Assembly: GCF_007829815.1 (NCBI RefSeq)
Contig: NZ_VIWT01000003.1
Coordinates: 186,001-250,000, forward strand
Direction: 5' to 3'
DNA: 64,000 nucleotides
DNA from: Kitasatospora viridis
GTDB lineage: Bacteria > Actinomycetota > Actinomycetes > Streptomycetales > Streptomycetaceae
Below are positions 43,974 to 53,700 of the stretch, piece after piece (the first letter of the stretch is position 1; every line of letters begins with the position of its first letter). The position numbers and the translations under genes were made by a program. The notes under the pieces are model-generated. The model had not been told where the DNA came from and ran no database searches. It was given only the letters and a program-made list of their open reading frames with translations.

Positions 43974-44495
43974 ATGGACCACGTCGACACATCCGTGGTG
44001 ACCGCCTGGAGCCGGGCGGTGGTGCGTGAAGTCGCGCCGGGCGAGATGCCGTTGTTCAAGGACCTGAGTGGTGCGTTCTTCGCGGGCGGGTTGTCCTCCT
44101 CCGGGGAGCGGGACGCGCTGCTCGGATTCGGTGTCGACACGGGCGACGTGCTGGTGACGGCCGCGGCACTGCAGATGTGCACGCAGGTCTGGCAGACGGT
44201 CACGCAGAAGACCGGCGAGGCCGTCTGGGCGGGCGCCGCGGCGCTGGCACGGCGCCTGCGCCGGCGCCTCACCGGTGCGGGCGGCACAGCCGGCCCGGGT
44301 GAGGCGGCCGACCCGGCCCCGGAGTTCACCGTTGCCGAGCTGCGGCTGATCCGGACGGCCGCGCTGGAGCGCAGCGATCAACTCGGGCTGCCCGATGCGC
44401 AGTGCCAGTTGCTGGCCGATGCGATCGTCGGCGCGCTGGCGGCCCCGGTGGCGCTCGATCCGCCGCCGCCTCCCGTCGAGGGCGCCGGGGACTGA
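43974..44495 (+). CDS. 173-aa protein paired with the M48 peptidase
   Basis: ATG 43974 has GAGGG 4 nt upstream. The product is mostly helical, with an amphipathic region GDVLVTAAALQMCTQVWQTVTQ, a basic hinge (RRLRRRLTG) and a Pro-rich end. There is no signal peptide or clear membrane helix. Its stop codon is 1 nt before the GTG start of the membrane peptidase gene, so the two are cotranslated and likely work together. Function unknown. Confidence 0.7.
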   Translation: MDHVDTSVVTAWSRAVVREVAPGEMPLFKDLSGAFFAGGLSSSGERDALLGFGVDTGDVLVTAAALQMCTQVWQTVTQKTGEAVWAGAAALARRLRRRLTGAGGTAGPGEAADPAPEFTVAELRLIRTAALERSDQLGLPDAQCQLLADAIVGALAAPVALDPPPPPVEGAGD

Positions 44496-44496
44496 G

Positions 44497-47247
44497 GTGC
44501 CCTCGGTGCCGAGACGGCCGCAGCACCGCAGCGCTGCGACGGCGGTCCTGTTCGTGTTGCTCGCGATCACCGTCACCATGTCCGTGGCGACCGCGTGCGG
44601 AGACGGGGCGGACCATGTCCTGGGCGGCCCGGCCAAGATCCGGCAAATGGAAACGTGCGCGTCATCGGCATACGCGCAACTCCTCGGCCCCTCAAGCACC
44701 CTGACGTCACAACAGGCCGATCCGATCAGCACGAACCGGGCTGCTCTGCGAGCCTGCTTGGTGCCGACGATGCGTCAGCAGTTCCAGGGGATGCTGCTCG
44801 GTGCGACTGTTGTTCTCCTGCTGGCGTTCGCCTTGTACCTGCTGCACCCTGTGCTCATCGCCCGGAGGCGCCGGCTCCGGGTGCCGGACCCCGAAGATGC
44901 CGCGGCGCTCGTGGCGGAACTGGAGCGCCTGCGCCGGCTTGCCGGCGTCAGCCGTCCGGTGGCGTTCCGGCTGGAGCCGTTCGCCTGGAAGCCGTCCGCC
45001 TTCGTCTTCGGACTGCCGGGGCGTCGACGCCTGGTGGTCAGTGGCGGGCTAGCGGCTCGGCTGGCCACCGATCCCGCCGCGTTCCGCGCCGTCGTGCTGC
45101 ACGAGCTGGCGCACCTGCGCAACCGCGACGTGGACCTCACCTACGGCGCACTGGCGTTCACCGGTGCCTTCGCCCTGCTCGACGGCGCGATGGCGCTCGC
45201 AGGCTGCGTCTACAGCGTCCTCGGTCCCAGCTCCTACCTGCCGTTCTTCTTCGAACTGGCGCTCAAGACCGTGGGCCTGCTGGTCGTCGTGCTGGCGCTG
45301 ACCGCGGCCATCGTGCGGAGCCGGGAGCTGAACGCCGACGCACGGGTCGGGGACTGGGGTGCGGAGGGTGCGGCGCTGGATCGTGTTCTGGCGGCCCTGC
45401 CCACGCCCGACCGTCGGCGGATCCGGCTGCACCCCACCCCTGCCACCCGGCTGGCGGCGCTGCGCACCGGGGTGCCGGCCTTCGGCACCGGCCTCGGGAG
45501 TGGGATGGCCATCGCGGTGGCCTGCGGCATCGGCGGGTACGGCTTGGACCAGATGACGGCCTACGGCTCGCTCCTCGCACTCGTGCCCTGGTGGGGCGGC
45601 GCGGTCACTGGGGCTCTCCTCGCGGTCAGCATCGTCACCAGCTGGTGGCGGACGGCGGGCGGCACGGGGCGCGCCGCGTCGGACCCGTCGTTGTGGCGGT
45701 TCGGTACCGGCATGGCGACCGGCCTGGCCCTCGGCATGGTGCTCCTCCCCGCGTTTCCTGACACGCCGACAATCCGGCCCGGCGCACTGGCCCTCTGGGT
45801 GGTGGTGTGGGTTCCGCTGGTGACCCTGGTGGCCGGACCGCTCACGTTCTGGCTGGTCCGCGCCACCCGGGCGATGAGCGCCGCCGTGGAGCGGGCCGGG
45901 TGGCGCGGCTGGCGCGAGAGCGCCGTGCTGGCGGCTGTGCTGCTGCCCGCCGGCGCGGCGTTCGCCGAGGTGGCGGCGGTGCAGCACAGCACGGCCCTGA
46001 CCACCTTTCCCTTCCCGGCGGCGAGCGCGATGGGCTTGCCGAAGATCACGGATCCCGCCGTGTTCAGCGACGCCCTGGTCCACTCCTGGGTCGTCCAGGT
46101 GCTCTTCTCCTGCACCGCGTTCACCATCTGCCTCGCCGTCACGGCGTACGCCCTGCACCGCTCGCGGCACGGCCGCTCCCCGGGCGCCGCCTGGAAGGCG
46201 GACCTGTGGAAGGGGCTGCGCGCCGGCATCATCGGGGCGGAGGCGGTCGTCGTCCTGGCGGTGGTGGCGTCGTTGGTCGCCCACCGTGCGCCGGTGTCCG
46301 ACCGCTGGGACGCGGCCGCCTACCACCACTTCCTCCACCTCCTCGTCGCCTGCAGCGACGCCCTGGTGGCCCTCACCGCCCTGCTCGCCGCCGGCCAGGC
46401 CCGCGGAGCGCTGGTGCGGGGCGGCACCGCCGCGCTGACGGCCGCGGCCGGGGCGACCCTCGCGCTGGCCCTGCAGCCCTCGGCGGGCGGCTGCGTCCCG
46501 GCGCTCGGCGTGGCGGCCGTCTCCCCGGGCTGCCTGTCGATCCCCTGGCGCACCGTCACGTTCATGAGCGACTACGTCGGCGCGGGGTCGTTGCTCCTCT
46601 GCGCGGTACTGCTGCCGCACTCGATCACCTTCTGGCGCTGGCTCGCCAGGACCGACCCCGCAGAGCGCCCCACCGCGACGACCGCGCAGCCTCGGCGGGG
46701 CAGCTATCCATGGCGCATGGCGGCAGTGGGGTTGGCCGCCCTCGGCGCGGCCGGGTTCGTCCGCCTCGGACAGCCGAACCTCAGGCTCATCAACGACGAC
46801 GCCCGGGTCGAGGCCCTTGCGGAGTTCACCTTCGTGATGCCGCCGGGCTGGTTCGTCGCCGATACCGGCGAGGGTCCGAGCGACCCGGAACTGTGGGACC
46901 TGCCGCAGGGTTCGGTCGCCGCATTGGAGCTGCAGGCCCTCCCAGCACCGGCGTACGCGCCTGAGATCGCCGAGATCGAGGTTTCGAACTCTTTCGAGTC
47001 GGTGACGGTCGATGTGGCGGCCCCGGTCGAGGGCAACCGCCCAGTGTCCATCCAGCGCCTCGTCGTCGGCGGCCACCGCGCCGTTCTCGTGGACTACGGT
47101 GCCCGCACCGACACTGCAAAGGTCTACATCGACGCCGACCCGGGCACGGTCGTCTTCTTGCTCCAGGCCGAACCCGGCTCCCCCGGCTGGGCTGGGGACG
47201 AGGCGGACCTGCAACGCCTGCTGGCCACCGTGGAGTTCCGCCTCTGA
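44497..47247 (+). CDS. Membrane M48-family zinc peptidase with extra C-terminal domain
   Basis: 916 aa. GTG 44497 directly follows the upstream stop codon. A transmembrane helix is near residue 25, another near 100, then the peptidase domain with HELAHLRNRDVD (His202, His206) and third ligand Glu277 in SRELNADARV. Many further hydrophobic helices (about 12 in total) run to residue 770. The last ~140 residues form a soluble domain (EFTFVMPPGWFVADTGEGP). It resembles HtpX/Ste24-like peptidases but is far larger; it may process membrane proteins. Confidence 0.85.
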   Translation: MPSVPRRPQHRSAATAVLFVLLAITVTMSVATACGDGADHVLGGPAKIRQMETCASSAYAQLLGPSSTLTSQQADPISTNRAALRACLVPTMRQQFQGMLLGATVVLLLAFALYLLHPVLIARRRRLRVPDPEDAAALVAELERLRRLAGVSRPVAFRLEPFAWKPSAFVFGLPGRRRLVVSGGLAARLATDPAAFRAVVLHELAHLRNRDVDLTYGALAFTGAFALLDGAMALAGCVYSVLGPSSYLPFFFELALKTVGLLVVVLALTAAIVRSRELNADARVGDWGAEGAALDRVLAALPTPDRRRIRLHPTPATRLAALRTGVPAFGTGLGSGMAIAVACGIGGYGLDQMTAYGSLLALVPWWGGAVTGALLAVSIVTSWWRTAGGTGRAASDPSLWRFGTGMATGLALGMVLLPAFPDTPTIRPGALALWVVVWVPLVTLVAGPLTFWLVRATRAMSAAVERAGWRGWRESAVLAAVLLPAGAAFAEVAAVQHSTALTTFPFPAASAMGLPKITDPAVFSDALVHSWVVQVLFSCTAFTICLAVTAYALHRSRHGRSPGAAWKADLWKGLRAGIIGAEAVVVLAVVASLVAHRAPVSDRWDAAAYHHFLHLLVACSDALVALTALLAAGQARGALVRGGTAALTAAAGATLALALQPSAGGCVPALGVAAVSPGCLSIPWRTVTFMSDYVGAGSLLLCAVLLPHSITFWRWLARTDPAERPTATTAQPRRGSYPWRMAAVGLAALGAAGFVRLGQPNLRLINDDARVEALAEFTFVMPPGWFVADTGEGPSDPELWDLPQGSVAALELQALPAPAYAPEIAEIEVSNSFESVTVDVAAPVEGNRPVSIQRLVVGGHRAVLVDYGARTDTAKVYIDADPGTVVFLLQAEPGSPGWAGDEADLQRLLATVEFRL

Positions 47248-47269
47248 TTCCGGTCGGGGTGGCGCCGCC

Positions 47270-47296
47270 CGTTCGGGCACGGCGGCTGCCCGAACG
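47270..47296 (+). terminator. Terminator after the M48 gene
   Basis: Perfect 10-bp stem CGTTCGGGCA / TGCCCGAACG with a 7-nt loop, 22 nt after the stop codon, separating this operon from the DUF4157 gene. Confidence 0.7.
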
Positions 47297-47377
47297 TCTC
47301 CAATGGGGGCAAACCAACCCCCTTCCGCCCAACGTTCGTGCACGCTGTTGAACCGGAACCGAGTCGAGGAGTACACC

Positions 47378-48670
47378 GTGCGGGCACAGGACGCGGACGA
47401 CAAGAACCGGCAGGCGACGGCCGCGGCGCCGACGCAGGCCGGCAACGCCACCGCAGCCCCGGAGGCCCTCGTCGCGGGCGTGTCCGTGCAGCGGCTCCTC
47501 GCGCTGCAGGCCACCGCCGGCAATGCCGCTGTCGTGCAACTGCTGCGCCGGGGTGGGGAGTCCGCGCAGCCGCACCAGCACGGTGCCGGGTGCGGGCACC
47601 AGCAGGCCGAAACCGGGGCCGGGCTGCCCGAGGTGCAGCGCAGTGCGGTGCACGACGTGCTGCGGTCGGCCGGACGGCCGCTCGACAGCGCCAGCCGCAC
47701 CGACATGGAGGCGCGGCTCGGCGCGGACTTCTCCGATGTCCGGGTGCACGACGACGGCGCGGCCCGCGCGTCCGCCGCCGAGGTCGGCGCCCGTGCCTAC
47801 ACCAGCGGAAACCACGTCGTGATCGGCGAGGGCGGCGGCGACAAGCACACCCTGGCCCACGAGCTCACCCACGTCATCCAGCAGCGCCGAGGGCCCGTCG
47901 CGGGGACGGACAACGGCAGCGGGCTCAGCGTCTCCGACCCGTCCGACCGGTTCGAGCGCGAGGCCGAGGCCAACGCGGGCCGTGTGATGAGCCGGCCCGC
48001 CCCGGCGGTGGCGCCGGCGGCCGACGGGCACGCGGGCCACCAGCACGCCCAGGCCGGCCCGGCGCCCGCCGTGCAGCGCACCCGCAGCTCCAGCGGGAAC
48101 CCGCCGCTGCCGGCCTGGGACAAGGTCGGCCCGTTCTGGGTCGCCCCGAGCTACGGCCCGACGCTGAGCAAGCGGTTCGGCGGCACCAGCGCCACGGTCA
48201 CCCTGGGGCCGAGCGTCAACGCCCCGGGCAACACCTACCTGGGCTCCACTCCCCAGCAGGGCGAGTGCACCCTGGTCGAGGAGCTCAACGCGCGGGACGG
48301 CAGCGGCTGGATCAAGGGCCACCTGTTGAACGACAACCTGGGCGGGCCCGGCGTGTCCGCGAACCTCACCCCGATGACCGCCAGCACCAACCAGAGCTTC
48401 AACCGCGCCTTCGAGCAGCCGGTCAAGGCCATGCTGCTCAAGTGCACCAACCACGCCCAGTACACCTCCAGCTCCCCGATCTGGTACGGCGTCCGGATCG
48501 AGGTCACGGTCGACCCCGGCAGGATGTCGACCAACAAGGCGGACCTGGAGTACCACGTGCCCGACGGCGTCTCGTACACCGCGACCTACGTCCAGATGGA
48601 CCGGGCCACCCAGACCGTCAGCGCCGTCGCCGGTGCCATGCCGGCCGGCTTCCCGGCAGAGATCCACTAG
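47378..48670 (+). CDS. DUF4157 protein with C-terminal nuclease-like domain
   Basis: GTG 47378 with GAGGAG 6 nt upstream (430 aa). A short N-terminal part (SVQRLLALQATAGNAAVVQLL) is followed by the DUF4157 core (LGADFSDVRVHDDGAA... AHELTHVIQQ, His161) typical of proteins linked to extracellular contractile injection systems. After a Gln/His/Pro-rich linker comes a domain with SGWIKGHLLNDNLGGPG (His315) and NLTPMTASTNQSFNRAFEQ, resembling NucA-type DNA/RNA non-specific endonucleases. There is no signal peptide. It is probably a delivered toxin; no injection-system structural gene or obvious immunity gene is in the window. Confidence 0.8.
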   Translation: MRAQDADDKNRQATAAAPTQAGNATAAPEALVAGVSVQRLLALQATAGNAAVVQLLRRGGESAQPHQHGAGCGHQQAETGAGLPEVQRSAVHDVLRSAGRPLDSASRTDMEARLGADFSDVRVHDDGAARASAAEVGARAYTSGNHVVIGEGGGDKHTLAHELTHVIQQRRGPVAGTDNGSGLSVSDPSDRFEREAEANAGRVMSRPAPAVAPAADGHAGHQHAQAGPAPAVQRTRSSSGNPPLPAWDKVGPFWVAPSYGPTLSKRFGGTSATVTLGPSVNAPGNTYLGSTPQQGECTLVEELNARDGSGWIKGHLLNDNLGGPGVSANLTPMTASTNQSFNRAFEQPVKAMLLKCTNHAQYTSSSPIWYGVRIEVTVDPGRMSTNKADLEYHVPDGVSYTATYVQMDRATQTVSAVAGAMPAGFPAEIH

Positions 48671-48679
48671 CGGAGCACG

Positions 48680-49459
48680 ATGCAGCATGATGGGGAGATG
48701 ACTGCCGACTCACGCGCGCATTCGTTCAACTCGGCGGCCGGCCAGTACGAGGCGAGCCGCCCGTCGTACCCGCCCGCGCTCTTCGACGCCGTCGAGGAGT
48801 TCATGGGCCGGTCGCTGGCGGGTGTCCGGGTCGCGGACATCGGTGCGGGCACCGGCATCGCGACCAGGCTGCTGTGCGAGCGCAGTGCCGACGTGATCGC
48901 CGTCGAGCCCGGTGCGGCGATGACGGCCGAGTTCCGCCGGGTGCTCCCGGACGTGCCGGTCGTCCGGGGCGACGGCAACGCCCTGCCGCTCGCCGACTCC
49001 TCGCGCGACCTCCTGACGTACGCGCAGTCGTGGCAGTGGACCGACACCAGCCGTTCGGTGCCCGAGGCGCTGCGCGTGCTGAGCCCGGGTGGCGCGTTGG
49101 CGATCTGGTGGAACACCACCGCCTTCGACGTGCCGTGGATCCGCGCCCAGCACGAGCGCATCGCGCAGCACAGCGGCATCCCCGCGCGCTCCGCGGTGCG
49201 TCCCGATGACGAGGAGGCCGTCCGGCTCGCGGGGCTGAGCGGGCTGCGGGTGATGCGCCGTCAGATCCGCTGGCAGCGCGAGGTCTCGCTCGACACACAC
49301 CTCGCCAACATCAGCAGCCGCTCGGCGTTCCTGGTCCTCGGCGAGGCCGCGAACCGGGCCTTCCTCGCCGAGGAGCGCAGGCTCCTGACGGAGGCTTTCC
49401 CCGCTGAGGTCGCGGTGGAGGGCTACGTCGTCGACCTGCTGGTGGCTGCTCGTCCGTGA
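48680..49459 (+). CDS. Class I SAM-dependent methyltransferase
   Basis: 259 aa. Motif I is VADIGAGTGIATRLL (SAM binding), with GDGNALPLADSSRD and a Trp-rich TYAQSWQWTD acidic loop. It resembles small-molecule O- or C-methyltransferases. ATG 48680 has GGAG 4 nt upstream; a second ATG at 48698 is possible. It starts 9 nt after the DUF4157 gene, so it may be cotranscribed. Substrate unknown. Confidence 0.88.
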   Translation: MQHDGEMTADSRAHSFNSAAGQYEASRPSYPPALFDAVEEFMGRSLAGVRVADIGAGTGIATRLLCERSADVIAVEPGAAMTAEFRRVLPDVPVVRGDGNALPLADSSRDLLTYAQSWQWTDTSRSVPEALRVLSPGGALAIWWNTTAFDVPWIRAQHERIAQHSGIPARSAVRPDDEEAVRLAGLSGLRVMRRQIRWQREVSLDTHLANISSRSAFLVLGEAANRAFLAEERRLLTEAFPAEVAVEGYVVDLLVAARP

Positions 49460-49462
49460 CGT

Positions 49463-49789
49463 CTACGAGAGTCCGGACGCGGCCCGGCTGACCGTCCGGG
49501 ACCAGAACTCGCTCATCCCGGCCCGCTCCACCCGGCCGAAGAGGACCTCCACGAGCGCACTGTCCGGGTATCCCGCGCCGGCTCTGTAGGTGTCCGCCCG
49601 CAGCTGGTTCGACACGACGAGCCGCAGCTCGTTGAGGAAGCCCACCAGCCGCAGGGCCTGCTCCTCGGTGATGGTCCGTCCGCGGTAGACCCCGCGCTCG
49701 GCCATCGCGAGCTCGTAGCTCAGGTTCACCAGGAACGGAATGCGCCAAGGGGCAACGAGCGCCGCTTCGAATTCCGACTGACCACTCAC
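49463..49789 (-). CDS. 108-aa hypothetical protein
   Basis: GTG 49789 has GGGGGAG 7 nt upstream. The product starts VSGQSEFEAALVAPWRIPFL and contains helical segments (EEQALRLVGFLNELRLVVSNQL). No family is recognised and no membrane helix is seen. It ends 3 nt from the end of the convergent methyltransferase gene. Confidence 0.65.
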   Translation of the reverse strand: MSGQSEFEAALVAPWRIPFLVNLSYELAMAERGVYRGRTITEEQALRLVGFLNELRLVVSNQLRADTYRAGAGYPDSALVEVLFGRVERAGMSEFWSRTVSRAASGLS

Positions 49790-49851
49790 TCGCCGACTCC
49801 CCCACGCACCATGAGCTTCGCGCTGACGTCCGGTCAGCACCCGGACCACTT

Positions 49852-50559
49852 TCATGATCCAGCGGGCCGAACCGTACCACCCGGTCCGGGCAGCGGGCGG
49901 CGGACCCAGCGCAGCAGGACCAGCGCCGCCAGCGCACTGAGCGCGCACCAGGTGGAGACGAAGGCCAGCCGGTACAGCGCGAGGCAGAGGACGGCGCCCA
50001 GGCCGACCAGGACGCCCAGCAGCCGGAGCAGCCGGTCGCCGCCGAGCAGCAAGGCACCCACCGTGGCGATCAGGTAGCCGACTTGCAGGATCCCCGCCGG
50101 GCCCGCCGCCCCGATCGCGTACCTGAGCGTGTGGCCGTGGGCTTCGGCGGTGATCGGGTGGCTCGCCACCACCACGGCGAGGCACCCGGACACGGTGACG
50201 CCCACCAGCGCCACCACCGCCCGCCACCGCTGGGCGGCGGTGCCGAGGCCCGCCGGGCCCGCGCTGCACCACACGCCCAGCGACACCAGCGCCGGCAACA
50301 GCGGCAGCGCGATCACGGCCCAGGCGACCGGAGCCCAGCCCGCCGAAACAACGCGGTCTGCTGATTCACCATGGCCCGCCGCACCACCCCCGCCGGCCCC
50401 CGACCAGACGGCCGCCTCGATCAGCTGGTGCACGCCCAGCACCAGCGGGAGCGCCGCCAGCGGCACGTCCCGCGCCCGCCGCACCCGGGCCAGGCACCAC
50501 ACCCCGAGCCCGCCGACGACCGTGCCCGCCACGAGGTCGGCCTCGGCGCTCCAGCACAT
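49852..50559 (-). CDS. DUF6629 membrane protein
   Basis: ATG 50559 has GAGGAG 6 nt upstream. The N-terminus MCWSAEADLVAG and then LVLGVHQLIEAAVW match the DUF6629 family of small polytopic membrane proteins in actinomycetes. About seven hydrophobic helices span 235 aa. Function unknown. Confidence 0.85.
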   Translation of the reverse strand: MCWSAEADLVAGTVVGGLGVWCLARVRRARDVPLAALPLVLGVHQLIEAAVWSGAGGGGAAGHGESADRVVSAGWAPVAWAVIALPLLPALVSLGVWCSAGPAGLGTAAQRWRAVVALVGVTVSGCLAVVVASHPITAEAHGHTLRYAIGAAGPAGILQVGYLIATVGALLLGGDRLLRLLGVLVGLGAVLCLALYRLAFVSTWCALSALAALVLLRWVRRPLPGPGGTVRPAGS

Positions 50560-50780
50560 CCGGGGCTCCTCCTGCGGATCGGTCGCGACCCCGCCGGGCC
50601 TGCCGGGTCCACCGGGCCCGGCGATCTGCCTCGACGTTAGACCAGCCCGCCCACCGGCCCGATCGCCACGCCGACCCGGACGCCGGTGTCCCCCGTGCGC
50701 CCGGGCCGGTGCTCCCACGGGTCGTCAGATCGCCGGTCGGTCGGCAGCGGGTGGTCCCGGACCGGATCGACATCGACCGG

Positions 50781-53700
50781 TCACGGTGGGCCCGCGGGCG
50801 CGCGGCCGGCCGCACCCCGGTTGCGGGCCGCCCGGGCGATCAGCACGGTCACGTCCTGCGGGGTGAGCAGCAGGGCCTGGGCGATCTGCCGGTCGCTGTG
50901 GCCGGCAGCGGCCAGCTCCAGCACGCGGTGCTCGGTCATCGACAAGCTGGGCGCGGGCGGCGGCACCGGGCCGGGGCGCACGCCCAGCTCGGCAAGCGCG
51001 TGCCGCGCCCGGTCGGCCAGCCGGACGCTGCCGCATTCCTGCGCGAGGTCCAGCGCCCGGGCGAGGCCGTGCCGGGCCTGATCGGCCTCGCCGGTGCGCG
51101 CCAAGGCGATCCCCAACTCGCAGCGGGCCCGGGCCAGTTCGAGGCGAGCCGGGGACCGCTCCAGCACGGCGGCGGCTTCGCGCAGCAGGGCGGTTCCTTC
51201 GGCCCCGCCCGTCACGACGCCCAGGCACCGCGACGCCACCCCGATGGACCGCTCGGTGCCCCAGCCGTGCGCCAGCTCCAACTCCTCGGCGGCGAGCCGC
51301 AGTGCCTCCTCGCGCTGCCCCAACGCATGGTGCGCGAGGGCCGCCTGTGACCGCCAGGGCGCCAGGGCGAGGTTGGTGACCCGGGCCCACCGCTCCTGCG
51401 CGCCGTACTCCAGCAGGACCGCGAGCGCGGCGGCCGGATTGCCCCGCTCGGCGTGCAGCCGGCTGCGGACGAGCACCAGCGGGCCCTGCCACGCCCAGCC
51501 CACCCGGTCGCTGTCGGCGTCCGGGGCCAGTGCCCGCGCCGCCCCGGCCAGGTCGCCGCGCTCGATCATCGACTCGCCCACCTGGGTCAGCATGGCCGTC
51601 CGGACCCGCAGCTCCATGCCCTCGTCGGTCATGGCCGGGTGCCCGAAGTCCGGGGTGAGCGCGAGCTGTCGGCCCCGGTGGCGGCTGATCGACACCTGCC
51701 AGGTGAGCGCCGCGGACACCATGAGGAAGGAGCCCCAGCATCCGGCCACCTCGGCGATCCGGTCGAACTGCGCCGCCGCGTCGTCGAGCCGGTCGGTGGC
51801 CACGAAGGCCAGCCCGGCCAAGCTGACCAGCACCTGTGCCTGGTCCGTGCCCCCCAACCCGCCGCGCAGCGCCCGGTCGACGAGGTCGCCGGCGTCGGCG
51901 GCACTGCCGTCGCCGCTGAGGGCCGCCACGGACAGCGCGGCGAGCACCGCGCACTCCCCCGGGGTGTCGCCGGCCAGTGCGTGCTCGCGCAGCCGTCGGG
52001 CCCGCTGCCGGGCGGCGGGCAGGGTGGCCAGCTGGTCGTAGCCGGTCAGCAGCATCTGGGCCTGCAGGTACCACGACACCTCGCGGGCGAGCCCGCTGCC
52101 GTCCTCCGCCTCCCGCAGGTCCTCCACCGCGCGGGCGAGCACGTCGACGGCGTCCTCGTGCTGCTGTCCGAGGAACAGGGCGTGGGCGAGCAGGTGGGCC
52201 GCGTGGGCCCGGGCGTACGGGTCGGTCAGCGCGTCGGCGGCCCGGGCCAGCCGGTGCCGGGCCGCGTCGACGTCGACCTGCATCTCGTCCGCGCCCAACT
52301 CCAGCAGCAGCGGGCCGCGTTCCTTGACCGACATCGGCTCGCGCAGGGCGCGGCGCAGGTAGGTCACGGTGACTTCGGGTGCCCCTCGGCCGCGCGTTGC
52401 CCGCGCCGCCTCCCGCAGCACCTCCACCCGCCAGGCCTCACCGTTGGGTTCGGCCAGCAGCAGATGGGCCGCCACCTCGGCCTCGGACGCCCCCTCGCGC
52501 CGGAGCAGTTCAGCCGCCCGGGCATGGGCGTCGGCCAACTCCACCGGTCCGAACAGGGCTTCGGCGATCGCGGCGCGCACCAGGGGGTGCTCGAACCGCG
52601 CCACCTCGCCGGGCGCCAGCACGCCGATCCGCCGCAGCCGGCGGCCGAGCTCCCGGGCCTTGGCCTCGCCCAACCCCGCCAGCTCGGCCGCGACCTGCCA
52701 GCTGGCGCCGTCCCCCAGCACCACCAGGGCACGGACCACCGTGCGGACGGGCTCCGGCTCGCCCGCCAGGCGCTTGACCACGGTGCCCGCCAGGATCCGC
52801 CCCCCGAACTCCTCCACCACGCACGCCTGGTCGCCGGCCGGCCTGACCCCGTTGTCGGCCAGGGTGCGCAGCAGCTCGCGCAGCAGCAGCGGGTTGCCCC
52901 TGGTCGCCTCGGCGCAGGCGACGGCGAACCGAGGATCGGCGTCCCCGCCCAGTCGGGTCCGCACCAGCGCGGCCACGCTGTCGGCGGCGAGGGCCGGCAG
53001 TTCGACGGGCCGGCAGTGCGGCTGGGCGGCGATCTGCTCCAGCAGCGGCTCGACCTGCGTCCCGCTGTCCGGGCGCGCGGCCAGCACCAGCAGCAGCGGC
53101 AGTCCGCGCACCCGCCGGGCCAGGTACTCCAGCCACCGCACCGACGGTGCGTCAGCCCAGTGCGCGTCGTCGACCACCAGCGCGAGCGGCCCGTCGTCGG
53201 CGACGTGCACCATCAGCCAGTACAGGCCGTGCAGGACACCCAGGGACGCCTCCGGCGACAGCGCTTCCTCGTCGGTGCCGACCACCCGCAGGGCGTACGA
53301 GGCCAACTGTGCCGGGCCCGACAACAGGCGCTCCCGCCCGGCGGGATCGGCCCGGGCCAGCAGCGGTTCGATCAGCTGCCGCAGCACCGAGAAGGCGAAG
53401 TCCTGCTCCAGCTCGCCGCCGTCGGCCCGCACCACCCGCATCCCGTCGGCCTGTTCGGCGGACACCCAGGCGTTCAGCAGCGAGGTCTTGCCCATCCCCG
53501 CGCCCGCCCGCACCAGCACCACCGCGCCCCGTCCCGCCCGGGCCTGCGCGGCCGCGCGCTCGACCTCGGCGAGCTGGTCGGTCCGGTCGAGCAGCACCGG
53601 CCCGTCCCGACTGCGGTCGACCGGCGGCTCCGTCGGCCGCCCGTGGCGTCCGGCGGCCACCAGGGCGGCGGCACCGGCTCCCACCAGCCCCAGCGCCGAG

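Noticed and set aside
45049..47706. An 885-codon minus-strand open frame
   Set aside because: It is antisense to the M48 peptidase gene, whose zinc motifs and membrane helices are clear.
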